Positions 42,389-51,814 of a stretch of 64,000 bases of DNA are shown here, one piece after another. How positions within the stretch are numbered: position 1 is the stretch's first letter; each line of letters opens with the position of its first letter. Source of the DNA: Maritimibacter sp. (GTDB lineage Bacteria > Pseudomonadota > Alphaproteobacteria > Rhodobacterales > Rhodobacteraceae); contig CP051232.1 of NCBI GenBank assembly GCA_017792445.1, positions 1,054,001 through 1,118,000 of the forward strand, in the 5' to 3' direction. The notes under the pieces were generated by a model. That model searched no databases. It saw nothing but the letters and a program-made list of their open reading frames with translations, and was not told where the DNA came from. The position numbers and the translations under genes were made by a program.

Positions 42389-42576
42389 CTGCCCGATCTC
42401 CGCCTGTTCCTGCCCGGCCGTACGCCGGTGTCCGACGGTCCTGCCCCGCGACTGCGGCGCGACCGTGACGGCATCCTGCCGCAACCGGGGCGGACCGGCA
42501 ATCGCGCCCCGGTCCGGCGTTTTCCTTTGCCCTGCGCGGTCCCGGCGCTATGTATCCGGCGCCCGAGGAGGAGATC

Positions 42577-43509
42577 ATGAGCGCAATGCTGTCCGTGAGG
42601 GACGTCCGAAAAACCTATCAAGGCGGCGGTGACGCGCTGAAAGGTGTATCGCTGGAAATCGCCGAGGGCGAGATCCTAGCCCTGCTCGGCCCCAACGGCG
42701 CGGGCAAGACGACGCTGATCTCGATCATCTGCGGCCTGTCCACGATGACCGGCGGTTCGGTCACCGTGGGCGGTCACGACGTGATCCGGGATTTCCGCGC
42801 CGCACGCCGCCTGATCGGTCTGGTGCCCCAAGAGATCGCGCTGGAGCCCTTCGAGCGGGTGCAGAACACTGTCCGGCTGTCGCGTGGCCTGTTCGGGCTG
42901 CCCGCGAAGGACGGCAAGATCGAAGAGATCCTGCGGCGGCTGTCCCTGTGGGACAAGCGCGACGAACCGATCCGCTCGCTGTCGGGCGGGATGAAGCGGC
43001 GGGTTCTGATCGCCAAGGCGCTGGCGCACGAACCGCGCGTCCTGTTCCTCGACGAGCCGACCGCGGGCGTCGACGTCGAACTGCGCAAGGATATGTGGGA
43101 CATCGTGCGCGACCTGCAGGCGCAGGGCGTCACGATCATCCTGACCACCCACTACATCGAAGAGGCCGAGGCCATCGCCGACCGGATCGGGGTGATCAAC
43201 AAGGGCGAGATCCTTCTGGTCGAGAAAACCGCCGCCCTCATGAAACAGATGGGCCGCAAACGGCTGATCCTAGAACTGACCGACCCGGTCGACACGATCC
43301 CGGATGCGCTGTCGCACTGGTCGCTGGAACACGGCGACGCGCCCAACGAACTGGTCTTCACCTACGACGGCCATGCCGAGCGCACCGGCATCAACCGGCT
43401 GTTCGCCGACCTGAAGACCGCCGGACTTGGCCTGCGGGACCTGACCACGCGGCAATCCAGCCTCGAAGAAATCTTCGTGGGTCTCGTTCACAAGGAGGGT
43501 GCAGCATGA
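42577..43509 (+). CDS. ABC-2-type exporter ATPase
   Basis: 310 aa. Walker [11 protein letters not shown] near residue 41, Q-loop [11 protein letters not shown], signature [16 protein letters not shown], Walker [17 protein letters not shown]-loop TTHYIEEAE; the C-terminal part (about 225-310) carries the NodI/YadG-like extension [13 protein letters not shown]. Start MSAMLS at 42577 follows GAGGAGGAG; an upstream ATG at 42550 gives nine more residues. Coupled to the permease by ATGA. It resembles YadG/NodI exporters of polysaccharide or lipid-linked products. Confidence 0.93.
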   Translation: MSAMLSVRDVRKTYQGGGDALKGVSLEIAEGEILALLGPNGAGKTTLISIICGLSTMTGGSVTVGGHDVIRDFRAARRLIGLVPQEIALEPFERVQNTVRLSRGLFGLPAKDGKIEEILRRLSLWDKRDEPIRSLSGGMKRRVLIAKALAHEPRVLFLDEPTAGVDVELRKDMWDIVRDLQAQGVTIILTTHYIEEAEAIADRIGVINKGEILLVEKTAALMKQMGRKRLILELTDPVDTIPDALSHWSLEHGDAPNELVFTYDGHAERTGINRLFADLKTAGLGLRDLTTRQSSLEEIFVGLVHKEGAA

Positions 43510-44267
43510 ACTGGCACGCGATCCGGGCGATCTACCTTTTCGAGATGGCGCGCACCTTCCGCACCATCTGGCAATCCATCGTGTCGCCGGTGCTGTCGAC
43601 CTCGCTGTACTTCGTGGTCTTCGGCACCGCCATCGGCAGCCGCATCGACGAGGTCGAGGGCGTCAGCTATGGCGCGTTCATCGTGCCGGGGCTGATCATG
43701 CTGTCGGCGATCACGCAGTCGATCTCGAACGGCAGCTTCGGGATCTACTTCCCAAAGTTCGTCGGAACCATCTACGAGGTGCTGTCGGCGCCGGTGAATT
43801 TCATAGAGATCGTGATCGGCTATGTCGGCGCGGCGGCGACCAAAGCGCTGATGATCGGCGTGATCATCCTGATCACCGCCAATTTCTTCGTGGACATCCG
43901 CATCGAGCATCCGCTCGCGATGATCGCGTTCCTGCTGCTGACCTGCCTCAGCTTCGCGCTGTTCGGCTTCATCATCGGCATCTGGGCCAAGAACTTCGAG
44001 CAACTGCAACTGGTGCCGCTGCTGATCGTCACACCGCTCGTGTTCCTTGGCGGCTCGTTCTATTCGATCTCGATGCTGCCGCCCGCGTGGCAGACGGTGA
44101 CGCTGTTCAACCCGGTGGTCTACCTTGTGTCCGGGTTCCGCTGGTCCTTCTTCGGCGTCGCGGACGTGGCGCTGGGCTGGTCGCTGCTGGCGATCCTGGC
44201 CTTCACCTGCCTTTGCCTGACCGCGATCTGGTGGATCTTCCGCACCGGCTGGCGGATCAAGACCTGA
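43506..44267 (+). CDS. ABC-2-type exporter permease (YadH/NodJ-like)
   Basis: 253 aa with six transmembrane segments. Features: [43 protein letters not shown], and [31 protein letters not shown], the ABC-2 motif region (each shown in short form). Partner of the ATPase upstream; the ATG overlaps its stop. Substrate unknown. The next gene, an SppA-like protease, is separated by 106 bases. Confidence 0.92.
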   Translation: MNWHAIRAIYLFEMARTFRTIWQSIVSPVLSTSLYFVVFGTAIGSRIDEVEGVSYGAFIVPGLIMLSAITQSISNGSFGIYFPKFVGTIYEVLSAPVNFIEIVIGYVGAAATKALMIGVIILITANFFVDIRIEHPLAMIAFLLLTCLSFALFGFIIGIWAKNFEQLQLVPLLIVTPLVFLGGSFYSISMLPPAWQTVTLFNPVVYLVSGFRWSFFGVADVALGWSLLAILAFTCLCLTAIWWIFRTGWRIKT

Positions 44268-44373
44268 CGCGCGCCGGGAGGCGCTCTGTCCGGCGGGCAA
44301 AGGCCCCACAACGCGGCAATAAAGCAAAGCGGCGACCTTGTTGCACCGCCCCCTCGAAGCTACATGCCTTGGC

Positions 44374-45174
44374 ATGAAACGCTGGCTTCCTTTCGTCAAA
44401 TCGCAGCCCACCGTGGCCGTTGTCCGCCTGAACGGCATGATCGCATCCGGCAACCGCCGCGGCGCCCTGAACGACGCGGGCACCGCCCAAACGATCGAGC
44501 GCGCCTTTTCGCGCGGCAAGCCTGACGCGGTCGCGCTGGTCATCAACTCGCCGGGCGGCTCGCCGGTGCAAAGCTCGCTGATCGCGGCCCGTATCCGGCG
44601 GCTGGCGAAGGAAAAGGGCGTGAAGGTCTACGCCTTCACCGAAGACGTCGCTGCCTCGGGCGGCTACTGGCTGGCCTGCGCGGGGGACGAGATCTGGATC
44701 GACCCGTCGTCGGTGGTGGGCTCTATCGGCGTCATCTCGGCCAGCTTCGGCCTGCATGATTTCATCGCGCGCCACGGCGTCGAGCGTCGGGTGCACACCT
44801 CGGGCCGCTCGAAATCCATGCTCGATCCGTTCCGCCCGGAAAACCCGGACGACGTCGAACGGCTCAAGGGCTGGCAAGAGCAGATCCACGAGACCTTCAT
44901 CGACTATGTGAAGGACCGGCGCGGCAGCCGGCTGACGGAAGACCCCGACATGTTCACCGGCAACATCTGGATCGGCAAGAAGGCGGTCGAGGTCGGGCTG
45001 GCCGACGGCGTCGGACACGTGGTGCCGAAGATGAAGGAAATCTTCGGAGACAAGGTGAAATTACAGGCCTATGGCCCGAAACGCGGACTGCTGTCGCGGT
45101 TCGGCATGACCATGGCCGAAGACGCCATCGCAGCGATCGAGGAGCGCGGCGCCTACGCGCGGTTCGGCCTGTGA
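44374..45174 (+). CDS. SppA/S49-family peptidase
   Basis: 266 aa, short SppA-like serine protease. Readable motifs: VALVINSPGGSPVQSSLIA, AFTEDVAASGGYWLA where the Ser of AASGGY is the nucleophile, and GSIGVISASFGL; the catalytic Lys is likely in GRSKSMLDPFRPE. No obvious transmembrane anchor except a weak N-terminal region, so it may be soluble or peripherally associated. It degrades signal peptides or membrane fragments in the family. Start MKRWLP at 44374; ATG at 44338 is weaker. Its stop overlaps the GTG of the following small gene (GTGA). Confidence 0.9.
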   Translation: MKRWLPFVKSQPTVAVVRLNGMIASGNRRGALNDAGTAQTIERAFSRGKPDAVALVINSPGGSPVQSSLIAARIRRLAKEKGVKVYAFTEDVAASGGYWLACAGDEIWIDPSSVVGSIGVISASFGLHDFIARHGVERRVHTSGRSKSMLDPFRPENPDDVERLKGWQEQIHETFIDYVKDRRGSRLTEDPDMFTGNIWIGKKAVEVGLADGVGHVVPKMKEIFGDKVKLQAYGPKRGLLSRFGMTMAEDAIAAIEERGAYARFGL

Positions 45175-45332
45175 TCGTCAAGGTCGTCGTCCTTTTCCTT
45201 GTCGCCATGGGCGTGCTGGCGATGTTCGGCCGCCTGCGCTTTCCGGGCCAGAAATACCTGGCGAACAAGAAATGCCCCCGCTGCGGCCGCTACCGCATCG
45301 GCAAGGGCCCATGCGACTGCGGTCGGGGATAG
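45171..45332 (+). CDS. 53-aa membrane protein with mini zinc ribbon
   Basis: GTG start overlapping the SppA-like stop (GTGA). N-terminal hydrophobic helix (MIVKVVVLFLVAMGVLAMF), then KKCPRCGRYRIGKGPCDCG, a four-cysteine zinc-ribbon or rubredoxin-like knuckle (CxxC and CxC). Too short and GTG-started for routine gene finding; supported by the overlap, codon use and intact cysteines. It could regulate or be a partner of the protease. An antiporter gene follows after six bases. Confidence 0.6.
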   Translation: MIVKVVVLFLVAMGVLAMFGRLRFPGQKYLANKKCPRCGRYRIGKGPCDCGRG

Positions 45333-45338
45333 GAACTT

Positions 45339-46325
45339 TTGGATTATCTGATCGCCGCTGCCGGCCTCGTCATACTGCTCGTGGCCGGCGACCTTCTGGT
45401 GCGGGGCGCCGTCAACCTTGCGCTTCGGCTTGGCATCCCCGCCCTGATCGTCAGCCTGACGGTGGTGGCCTTCGGCACCTCTGCACCGGAACTGGTGATC
45501 GCCGTCGGTTCGGTGCTGGACGGCGCGCCGGGGCTGGCGCTTGGTAACGTGGTCGGGTCCAACACCGCGAACGTCCTGCTGGTTCTCGGTATCCCTGCCC
45601 TGATGACGGGACTTGCGACCGGCGCCCACGATACGCGCAAGTCCTACTGGATCATGTTGATCGCCTCGGTGCTGTTCATCATCCTCGCCTACATCCGCCC
45701 GCTGACCCGGCTGGACGGCCTGATCCTGCTGGGCGTCTTCGCGATTATCCTTGGCGAACAGATCATGTCGGCCCTGAAGCACCGCCGCGCGATGAAGAAC
45801 GCCGCAGCAGCAGCGGCAGCCGCCGCCGAGGATGGGGCCGAAGAGGAAGCCCCCGAAGGCGCCGACCCGAACCTTGCGGGCTGGAAAGTCGGCCTGTTCC
45901 TTGTGCTTGGACTTGCCGGCCTGCCGTTCGGCGCACAACTGCTTGTCGACAGTTCGATCAACATCGCGACGCGCTGGGGCGTCAGCGAGACCGTGATCGG
46001 CCTGACGCTGGTCGCGGTCGGCACCTCGCTTCCCGAACTCGCCACCACCGTCGCCGCCGCCCTGCGCCGGCAGGCGGATGTGGCGCTGGGCAACGTGATC
46101 GGCTCGAACCTGTTCAACCTTCTGGTCATCATCGGCGTCGCCACGATGTTCGGCACGATCCCGGTCGACCCGTCCTTCGTGCGTTTCGACCTGTGGGTGA
46201 TGCTGGGCGCAGGCATACTCATGGCGCCATTTGTGATCTGGCGGCTGGACATGGGCCGTATAACCGGTGCGGTGCTGACGGCGCTTTATGCCGTCTACGT
46301 CGTGATGATCCTCGTGATGAACTGA
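45339..46325 (+). CDS. Calcium/sodium (CaCA) antiporter, YrbG-like
   Basis: 328 aa from TTG (MDYLIAAAGLVILLV) behind AGGAA. Two inverted five-helix repeats, each with a GTSxPE motif: AFGTSAPELVIAVG in the first and AVGTSLPELATTVA in the second, plus GNVVGSNTAN and GNVIGSNLFN, the alpha-repeat signatures. A poly-Ala and acidic linker (AAAAAAAAAEDGAEEEAPEG) separates the halves. Exchanges Ca2+ for Na+ or H+. A direct start after a mini zinc-ribbon gene; operon with SppA-like is plausible. Confidence 0.93.
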   Translation: MDYLIAAAGLVILLVAGDLLVRGAVNLALRLGIPALIVSLTVVAFGTSAPELVIAVGSVLDGAPGLALGNVVGSNTANVLLVLGIPALMTGLATGAHDTRKSYWIMLIASVLFIILAYIRPLTRLDGLILLGVFAIILGEQIMSALKHRRAMKNAAAAAAAAAEDGAEEEAPEGADPNLAGWKVGLFLVLGLAGLPFGAQLLVDSSINIATRWGVSETVIGLTLVAVGTSLPELATTVAAALRRQADVALGNVIGSNLFNLLVIIGVATMFGTIPVDPSFVRFDLWVMLGAGILMAPFVIWRLDMGRITGAVLTALYAVYVVMILVMN

Positions 46326-46338
46326 ACCGGAGCCCGAC

Positions 46339-47121
46339 ATGCAGACCCGACACGCCCTAGTCACCGGAGCCGCGAAACGACTGGGCCGCGCCATGGCGCT
46401 GGCGCTGGCGGAAGACGGGTTCGACGTCGCGGTGCACTATGCCGGGTCCGCCGACGCGGCGCAGGACGTCGTGGATCAGATCAAGGCGATGGGCCGCCGC
46501 GCCGTCGCCGTGCAAGCCGACCTGACCGTCGAGGACGAAACGCAGGCGTTGCTGCCCCGCGCGGCCGAGGCGCTGGGCCCGATCACCCTGCTGGTCAACA
46601 ACGCCTCGATCTTCGAATACGACTCGCTGAAGTCCGCGACCCGCGACAGCTGGGACCGGCACCTTGAATCGAACCTGCGCGCGCCCTTCGTGCTGACGCA
46701 GGCCTTGTTCGAACAGGCCCCCGACCCGTCGACCGACCAAATGGGCGAGCCCCGCGCCGAAGCTCTGGTGGTCAACATGATCGACCAGCGGGTCCGGAAG
46801 CTGACACCGCACTTCATGTCCTACACCATCGCCAAGATGGGCCTGTGGGCCTTCACGCAGACCGCAGCAATGGCCATGGCCTCGAAAGTACGGATCAACG
46901 CCATCGGTCCGGGCCCCACTTTGCAGGGTGCCAATCAACCAGAAGAACACTTCCGCAAACAGCGCGAGAACACCGTGCTGGAGCGCGGCTCGAACCCCGA
47001 GGACATCGTCGGTGCCCTGCGTTACTTCCTGAATGCACCGGCGATTACGGGACAACTTCTGTGCGTCGACGGCGGACAGCACCTTGCGTGGAAGACGCCA
47101 GAGATCGACAAGGATCTGTGA
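46339..47121 (+). CDS. SDR-family oxidoreductase, FolM/pteridine-reductase-like
   Basis: 260 aa short-chain dehydrogenase. The cofactor motif is VTGAAKRLGRAM (TGxxxRxGR, the variant seen in FolM/PTR1-type enzymes, with Arg favouring NADPH), LVNNASIFEYDSL, and the YxxxK motif in SYTIAKMGLWAF. The C-terminus GQLLCVDGGQH is typical. FolM reduces dihydromonapterin/dihydrofolate; precise substrate here is inferred only from the KRLGR signature. It is followed by an AT-rich spacer and uvrC; in Rhodobacterales the SDR is often located just upstream of uvrC. Confidence 0.85.
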   Translation: MQTRHALVTGAAKRLGRAMALALAEDGFDVAVHYAGSADAAQDVVDQIKAMGRRAVAVQADLTVEDETQALLPRAAEALGPITLLVNNASIFEYDSLKSATRDSWDRHLESNLRAPFVLTQALFEQAPDPSTDQMGEPRAEALVVNMIDQRVRKLTPHFMSYTIAKMGLWAFTQTAAMAMASKVRINAIGPGPTLQGANQPEEHFRKQRENTVLERGSNPEDIVGALRYFLNAPAITGQLLCVDGGQHLAWKTPEIDKDL

Positions 47122-47430
47122 CCCTTTCAATGCCCACGCGTCCGGGCCCGCAAAACTTGTACACGGGGCCCGGCAATGTCATGTAATCGAAGCATTTTCT
47201 TAATAATTCAATAGCATTTACATTCTGTTCATAAATTTTTCGTTCAATATCAATATCTTGTAAATCTGAGTAAAAAACAGGCAGATCATCGAAACCGTAT
47301 AAAAACAAAGAAAAAATCGCGCTGTCTCGGAGTTCTCTTCAGACTTATCCCCAGATTCCGTGGACACAATTCCCCTTGTTCTCGCCCGGCGGAGATTGCA
47401 GCCAGAGCCCAGAATCACGATCTTGAATCC
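47122..47430. other. 309-base AT-rich spacer before uvrC
   Basis: Base composition drops sharply at about 47180-47320 compared with flanking genes. On the minus strand a frame beginning [20 protein letters not shown] runs from 47308 to 47045 into the SDR gene; it has no ribosome site or recognised domain. The region probably holds the uvrC promoter, but no clear operator or hairpin was seen. Confidence 0.4.
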
Positions 47431-49311
47431 ATGACCGATCAGAGCAGCCAGACACCGGCGGAATCCAAGCCCACGGGCATCGCCGTCATCCAGTCCTACC
47501 TCAAGACCCTCGACGCCTCGCCGGGAGTTTACCGCATGCTCGATGCCAAGGGCGCGGTGTTGTACGTCGGCAAGGCGCGCAACCTAAAGGCGCGCGTTTC
47601 GAACTACGCACGCCCCGCCGGACACAGCCCCCGCATCTGGCGGATGATCCAGGCGACGGCCTCGATGATGTTTCTGACGACGCGGACAGAGACCGAGGCG
47701 CTGCTGCTTGAACAGAACCTGATCAAACAGCTGAAGCCGCGCTACAACGTGCTGCTGCGCGACGACAAATCCTTCCCGAACATCCTTGTCGCGAAGGACC
47801 ATTCCTTCCCGCAGATCAAGAAGCACCGGGGCGCGAAGAAAGAGAAGGGCGCGTATTACGGCCCCTTCGCCAGCGCCGGCGCGGTGAACCGGACGCTGAA
47901 CCAGTTGCAGAAGGTCTTCCTGCTGCGCAACTGCACCGACGCCACCTTCGACAGCCGCACCCGGCCCTGCCTGCTGTACCAGATCAAGCGCTGCAGCGCA
48001 CCCTGTGTCGGCTACATCGACGAAGAAGGCTATGGCGCGCTGGTTTCGGACGCCGAACGCTTCCTACAAGGCAAATCCACCAAGGTGCAGGCCGAACTGG
48101 CGGACGAGATGCAGAAAGCCTCGGACGCGATGGAGTTCGAACGCGCCGCCGCCCTGCGCGACCGGATCCGCGCGCTGACCCAGGTGCAGTCCAGCCAGGG
48201 CATCAACCCGCGCGGCGTGGCCGAGGCGGACGTGATCGCGCTGCACATGGAAAGCGGTCAGGCCTGCGTGCAGGTCTTCTTCATCCGCGCCAACCAGAAC
48301 TGGGGCAACCGCGACTACTATCCCCGCCTGGGCGGCACCGAAAGCGCGGCCGAGGTGCTGCAGGCATTCATCGGCCAGTTCTACGACAACAAGGAACCGC
48401 CGCGTCAGCTGATCTTGTCGGACGATATCGAGGACAGCGACCTGATGGCCGAGGCGCTGGCCGAGAAGGCGGGCCGCAAGGTCGAGATCCTCGTGCCCCA
48501 GCGCGGCGAGAAACAGGAACTGGTGGCCGGCGCGCTGCGCAACGCCCGCGAAAGCCTTGCCCGCAAGATGTCCGAGACCGCGACGCAGGCGAAACTGCTG
48601 ACCGGGATCGCGGAGAGCTTCGGACTCGACAGCGCGCCGCAGCGGATCGAGGTCTACGACAACTCTCACATTCAGGGCACCAACGCCGTGGGTGCGATGA
48701 TCGTCGCAGGCCCCGAGGGGCTGATGAAGAACCAGTATCGCAAGTTCAACATCAAGGGCGACGACCTGACCCCGGGCGACGACTTCGGCATGATGAAAGA
48801 GGTGCTGACCCGTCGGTTCAAGCGCCTGCTGAAGGAAGACCCCGACCGAGAGCGCGGCATGTGGCCGGACCTTCTGCTGATCGACGGCGGCGCCGGGCAG
48901 GTGTCTGCGGTGCACTCAATCATGGCCGAGATGGGGGTCGAGGACATCGCGATGGTCGGCGTCGCCAAGGGCGTCGACCGCGACGCGGGGAAAGAGGAAT
49001 TCCACCGCATCGGCACCCGCCCCTTCGCCCTGCGCCACAACGATCCGGTGCTGTATTTCGTCCAGCGCCTTCGCGACGAGGCGCACCGCTTCGCCATCGG
49101 CACCCACCGCGCCAAGCGCGCCAAGTCGCAGATGGCCAACCCGCTGGACGAGGTGCCCGGCGTCGGCGCCACCCGCAAACGCGCGCTTCTGGCGCATTTC
49201 GGCTCTGCCAAGGCGGTCAGCCGCGCCAACCTGTCGGACCTGAAGGCCGTGGACGGCATATCGGGCCAGTTGGCAGAAGCGATCTACGACTTCTTCCACG
49301 AGAAATCGTAG
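47431..49311 (+). CDS. uvrC: Excinuclease ABC subunit UvrC
   Basis: 626 aa incision nuclease of nucleotide excision repair. GIY-YIG domain at about 28-105 ([20 protein letters not shown]) making the 3' cut; cysteine cluster [28 protein letters not shown] (a UvrC-specific Fe-S or zinc site); UVR segment [17 protein letters not shown]; RNase H-like domain with [17 protein letters not shown] and LLIDGGAGQ giving 5' incision; tandem helix-hairpin-helix [19 protein letters not shown] at the C-terminus. Start ATG at 47431. Lies upstream of pgsA-moaDE, the common alphaproteobacterial order. Confidence 0.97.
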   Translation: MTDQSSQTPAESKPTGIAVIQSYLKTLDASPGVYRMLDAKGAVLYVGKARNLKARVSNYARPAGHSPRIWRMIQATASMMFLTTRTETEALLLEQNLIKQLKPRYNVLLRDDKSFPNILVAKDHSFPQIKKHRGAKKEKGAYYGPFASAGAVNRTLNQLQKVFLLRNCTDATFDSRTRPCLLYQIKRCSAPCVGYIDEEGYGALVSDAERFLQGKSTKVQAELADEMQKASDAMEFERAAALRDRIRALTQVQSSQGINPRGVAEADVIALHMESGQACVQVFFIRANQNWGNRDYYPRLGGTESAAEVLQAFIGQFYDNKEPPRQLILSDDIEDSDLMAEALAEKAGRKVEILVPQRGEKQELVAGALRNARESLARKMSETATQAKLLTGIAESFGLDSAPQRIEVYDNSHIQGTNAVGAMIVAGPEGLMKNQYRKFNIKGDDLTPGDDFGMMKEVLTRRFKRLLKEDPDRERGMWPDLLLIDGGAGQVSAVHSIMAEMGVEDIAMVGVAKGVDRDAGKEEFHRIGTRPFALRHNDPVLYFVQRLRDEAHRFAIGTHRAKRAKSQMANPLDEVPGVGATRKRALLAHFGSAKAVSRANLSDLKAVDGISGQLAEAIYDFFHEKS

Positions 49312-49474
49312 GCCCCGGCCTTCCCCGACACATCCCGCCGCCCGGACGCACCTGCGCCCGGGCGTCTCTCCATGCGTCAGCCGCTGCAGCTTTCACCAAT
49401 CGGTCAACTCAACGCCACCGGCCTGTTACCGATCCGCGCGACCGATGCGGCACTCGGACAAACTGGAGACACCG

Positions 49475-50782
49475 ATGACCCTTGCCCCCCGCCTGATCGC
49501 GGCGCTGTTGGCGACTGCCGCCATGCCCGCCGCCGCCCTTGCCCAGCAGGAATACACCGCCACGCTCACCGAGCACGCGCAGCTTCCGGCGCAAACCTTC
49601 CTTGCCCCGCCCGCCGACGCGCCCGCCATGTTCAACGTCTCGGGCCGCTTCACTGGCGGCGACCGCGTCGAACAGCTGTACGGCATCTTCGACGAGACCA
49701 CCGGCCTCGCCCGCCCGTTCCCCGGCCAGCCGCTACAGGGCTTTTCGGGCATTCGCAGCCTTGGCGACGACCGCTTCCTCGTGCTGACCGACAACGGCTT
49801 CGGCAACAAGATGAACTCGGCCGACGTGCTGCTGATGTTCAACACGATGCATGTCGAATGGGATTCGGGCCGCGTGATGCCGGAACAGACCGTCTGGCTG
49901 TCCGACCCCGACCGCGTCGTGCCGTTTCCGATCGTCAACGAAGCGACCGAAAGCCGCTATCTGACCGGCGCCGATTTCGACATCGAGTCGATCCAGCCCA
50001 TCGGCGACCACTACTGGATCGGTGACGAGTTCGGCCCCTGGCTGATCGAGACCGACGCCGAGGGCCGCGTCCTGCAGGTCATCGCGACCGAGCCGGATGG
50101 CACGCTTTACCGCGCGCCCGACAACGCCTTCGTCGCCGCGCCCAACGCGGGCGGCGTCCTGCCCGACAACGTCATCTCGATGCGTTCCGGCGGATACGAA
50201 GGGATGGCGCTGTCGGAAGACGGAAAGACCCTGTACCCGCTGCTGGAAAAGCCGGTGTGGAATGCAAAGACCGGCGCGCCGATGGAAGTCTCGGGCAAAC
50301 CCGTCCTGTCGATGTTCGAGTTCGACACCGATGCGAACGCCTGGACGGACACCGTCCGCTACTACCCGCTTGAAGACGCCGGTCACGCTATCGGTGATTT
50401 CAACATCATCGACGGCACCCGCGCCCTGATCATCGAGCGTGACAGCGGCCAGGGCGGCGACTGGGCCAGCACTCCGGCGCTGTTCAAACGCATCTACCTC
50501 GTCGACCTCGACCGCACCGACGAAAACGGTGTCCTCGAAAAGATCGCCTACATCGACCTGATGAACATCGCCGACCCGAACGGCGTCGCTCCGCGCGGCA
50601 CGGTGGACGGCGTGTTCACGTTCCCCTTTGTCACCATCGAAGACGTCGACCGCGTCGACGAGACTCACATCGTGGTCGCGAACGACAACAACTACCCGTT
50701 CTCGGTGGGCCGCGAAGAGGGCCGCGCCGATGACAACGAGTTCATCCTGCTGGAAGTGGCCGACTTCCTGAACGCGGAATAA
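49475..50782 (+). CDS. Secreted esterase-like/phytase-like protein (PF13449-type)
   Basis: 435 aa. Signal peptide MTLAPRLIAALLATAAMPAAALAQ, then a beta-propeller-type domain: LQGFSGIRSLGDDRFLVLTDNGFG, SIQPIGDHYWIGDEFGPWLIE, SGGYEGMALSEDGKTLYPLLEKP and the end AYIDLMNIADP. This is the 'esterase-like activity of phytase' family layout. Enzymatic activity in this clade is not established. It has a good terminator after it (50800-50834) and sits between uvrC and pgsA, so it interrupts the usual gene order. Start at the signal peptide ATG (49475). Confidence 0.82.
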   Translation: MTLAPRLIAALLATAAMPAAALAQQEYTATLTEHAQLPAQTFLAPPADAPAMFNVSGRFTGGDRVEQLYGIFDETTGLARPFPGQPLQGFSGIRSLGDDRFLVLTDNGFGNKMNSADVLLMFNTMHVEWDSGRVMPEQTVWLSDPDRVVPFPIVNEATESRYLTGADFDIESIQPIGDHYWIGDEFGPWLIETDAEGRVLQVIATEPDGTLYRAPDNAFVAAPNAGGVLPDNVISMRSGGYEGMALSEDGKTLYPLLEKPVWNAKTGAPMEVSGKPVLSMFEFDTDANAWTDTVRYYPLEDAGHAIGDFNIIDGTRALIIERDSGQGGDWASTPALFKRIYLVDLDRTDENGVLEKIAYIDLMNIADPNGVAPRGTVDGVFTFPFVTIEDVDRVDETHIVVANDNNYPFSVGREEGRADDNEFILLEVADFLNAE

Positions 50783-50799
50783 ACCGACGGATGCAAAGG

Positions 50800-50834
50800 A
50801 CGGCCCCGGCCACGCGCCGGGGCCGTTCATTTTT
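50800..50834 (+). terminator. Rho-independent terminator after the phytase-like gene
   Basis: Perfect 11-base stem ACGGCCCCGGC / GCCGGGGCCGT, a five-base loop, then TCATTTTT, 17 bases past the stop codon. It closes the phytase-like gene before pgsA. Confidence 0.9.
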
Positions 50835-50896
50835 CCGCCGGGTGCGGCGACGCTGACACCTTTCCAGCACCCCCTCGACGGGCTAGGTAAGTCGGC

Positions 50897-51568
50897 ATGG
50901 CATGGACGATCCCAAATATCCTGACCGTGCTCCGGCTGCTGGCAGCGCCGGGCGTCGCGATCATGTTCCTTTACTTCGTGCGCCCGTGGGCCGACTGGTT
51001 CGCAATGCTGCTGTTCATCAGCGCCGCCGTGACCGACTGGTTCGATGGGTATCTCGCGCGCCTGTGGAAGCAGGAAAGCCGCTTCGGCGCGATGCTGGAC
51101 CCGATCGCCGACAAGGCGATGGTGGTGATCGCGCTTCTGGTGATCACCGGCTTCTCCGGCATGGACCCGTGGATCCTGCTGCCCGCCACCATGATCCTGT
51201 TCCGCGAGGTCTTCGTGTCCGGCCTGCGCGAATTCCTCGGTGCGCATGCGTCGACCCTGAAGGTCACCAAGCTCGCGAAATGGAAGACCATGGCGCAGAT
51301 GGTCGCCATCGCGGTGCTGTTCGCCAAGGGCATCTTCGAACACAACATGATCGCCCGCACCGTCGGCATGGACCGCGAAACCGTGGACGGCATCATGTCC
51401 GGCGCGATCCCCGACGTGGTCGGCCTGCAATGGAACGTGGCCGCCGCGTGGTACAGCTGGTGGGGCGGCGTCGTGCTGCTGTGGGTCGCTGCGGTCCTGA
51501 CCCTGCTCACCGGCTGGGACTACTTCCGCAAGTCGCTGCCCTTCTTCCGCGAGGACACCGCGAAATGA
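50897..51568 (+). CDS. pgsA: CDP-diacylglycerol-glycerol-3-phosphate 3-phosphatidyltransferase
   Basis: 223-aa integral membrane enzyme of phospholipid synthesis making phosphatidylglycerophosphate. The CDP-alcohol transferase motif is DWFDGYLARLWKQESRFGAMLDPIADK (D..DG..AR..G..D..D) near residue 45, with the MIP-type helix pattern around it. Start ATG at 50897 fits the MAWTIPNILTVLRLL N-terminus shared by PgsA. The stop overlaps moaD by ATGA, so three genes are translationally linked. Confidence 0.95.
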   Translation: MAWTIPNILTVLRLLAAPGVAIMFLYFVRPWADWFAMLLFISAAVTDWFDGYLARLWKQESRFGAMLDPIADKAMVVIALLVITGFSGMDPWILLPATMILFREVFVSGLREFLGAHASTLKVTKLAKWKTMAQMVAIAVLFAKGIFEHNMIARTVGMDRETVDGIMSGAIPDVVGLQWNVAAAWYSWWGGVVLLWVAAVLTLLTGWDYFRKSLPFFREDTAK

Positions 51569-51813
51569 TCGACGTCCTGTATTTCGCATGGGTGCGCGAG
51601 CGCATCGGCCTGCCGAAGGAAAAGGTCGAGACCTCCGCCGAAACCGTCGCCGGCCTTGTCGAGGAACTGAAAGCGCGCGAGGCGCGCTACGAAGCCGCCT
51701 TCGCCGATGTCTCCGCCCTGCGCGTCGCGCTGGATCAGGAACTGTCGGATTTCGACGCCCCGCTCGCCGGGGTGCGCGAGGTCGCCTTCTTCCCGCCGAT
51801 GACCGGGGGCTGA
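51565..51813 (+). CDS. moaD: Molybdopterin synthase small subunit MoaD
   Basis: 82-aa ubiquitin-like sulfur carrier. Starts MIDVLYFAWVRERIGL and ends FFPPMTGG, with the C-terminal Gly-Gly that is thiocarboxylated. With MoaE it converts cyclic pyranopterin monophosphate to molybdopterin. The ATG overlaps the pgsA stop, and the stop codon lies two bases before the moaE GTG. Confidence 0.95.
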   Translation: MIDVLYFAWVRERIGLPKEKVETSAETVAGLVEELKAREARYEAAFADVSALRVALDQELSDFDAPLAGVREVAFFPPMTGG

Positions 51814-51814
51814 C

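Noticed and set aside
47045-47308. Minus-strand 87-codon frame across the SDR 3' end
   Set aside because: Its first half is low GC and protein-like, but the second half is antisense to the SDR gene and it lacks a ribosome site. Treated as an observation on the AT-rich island, not as a gene.
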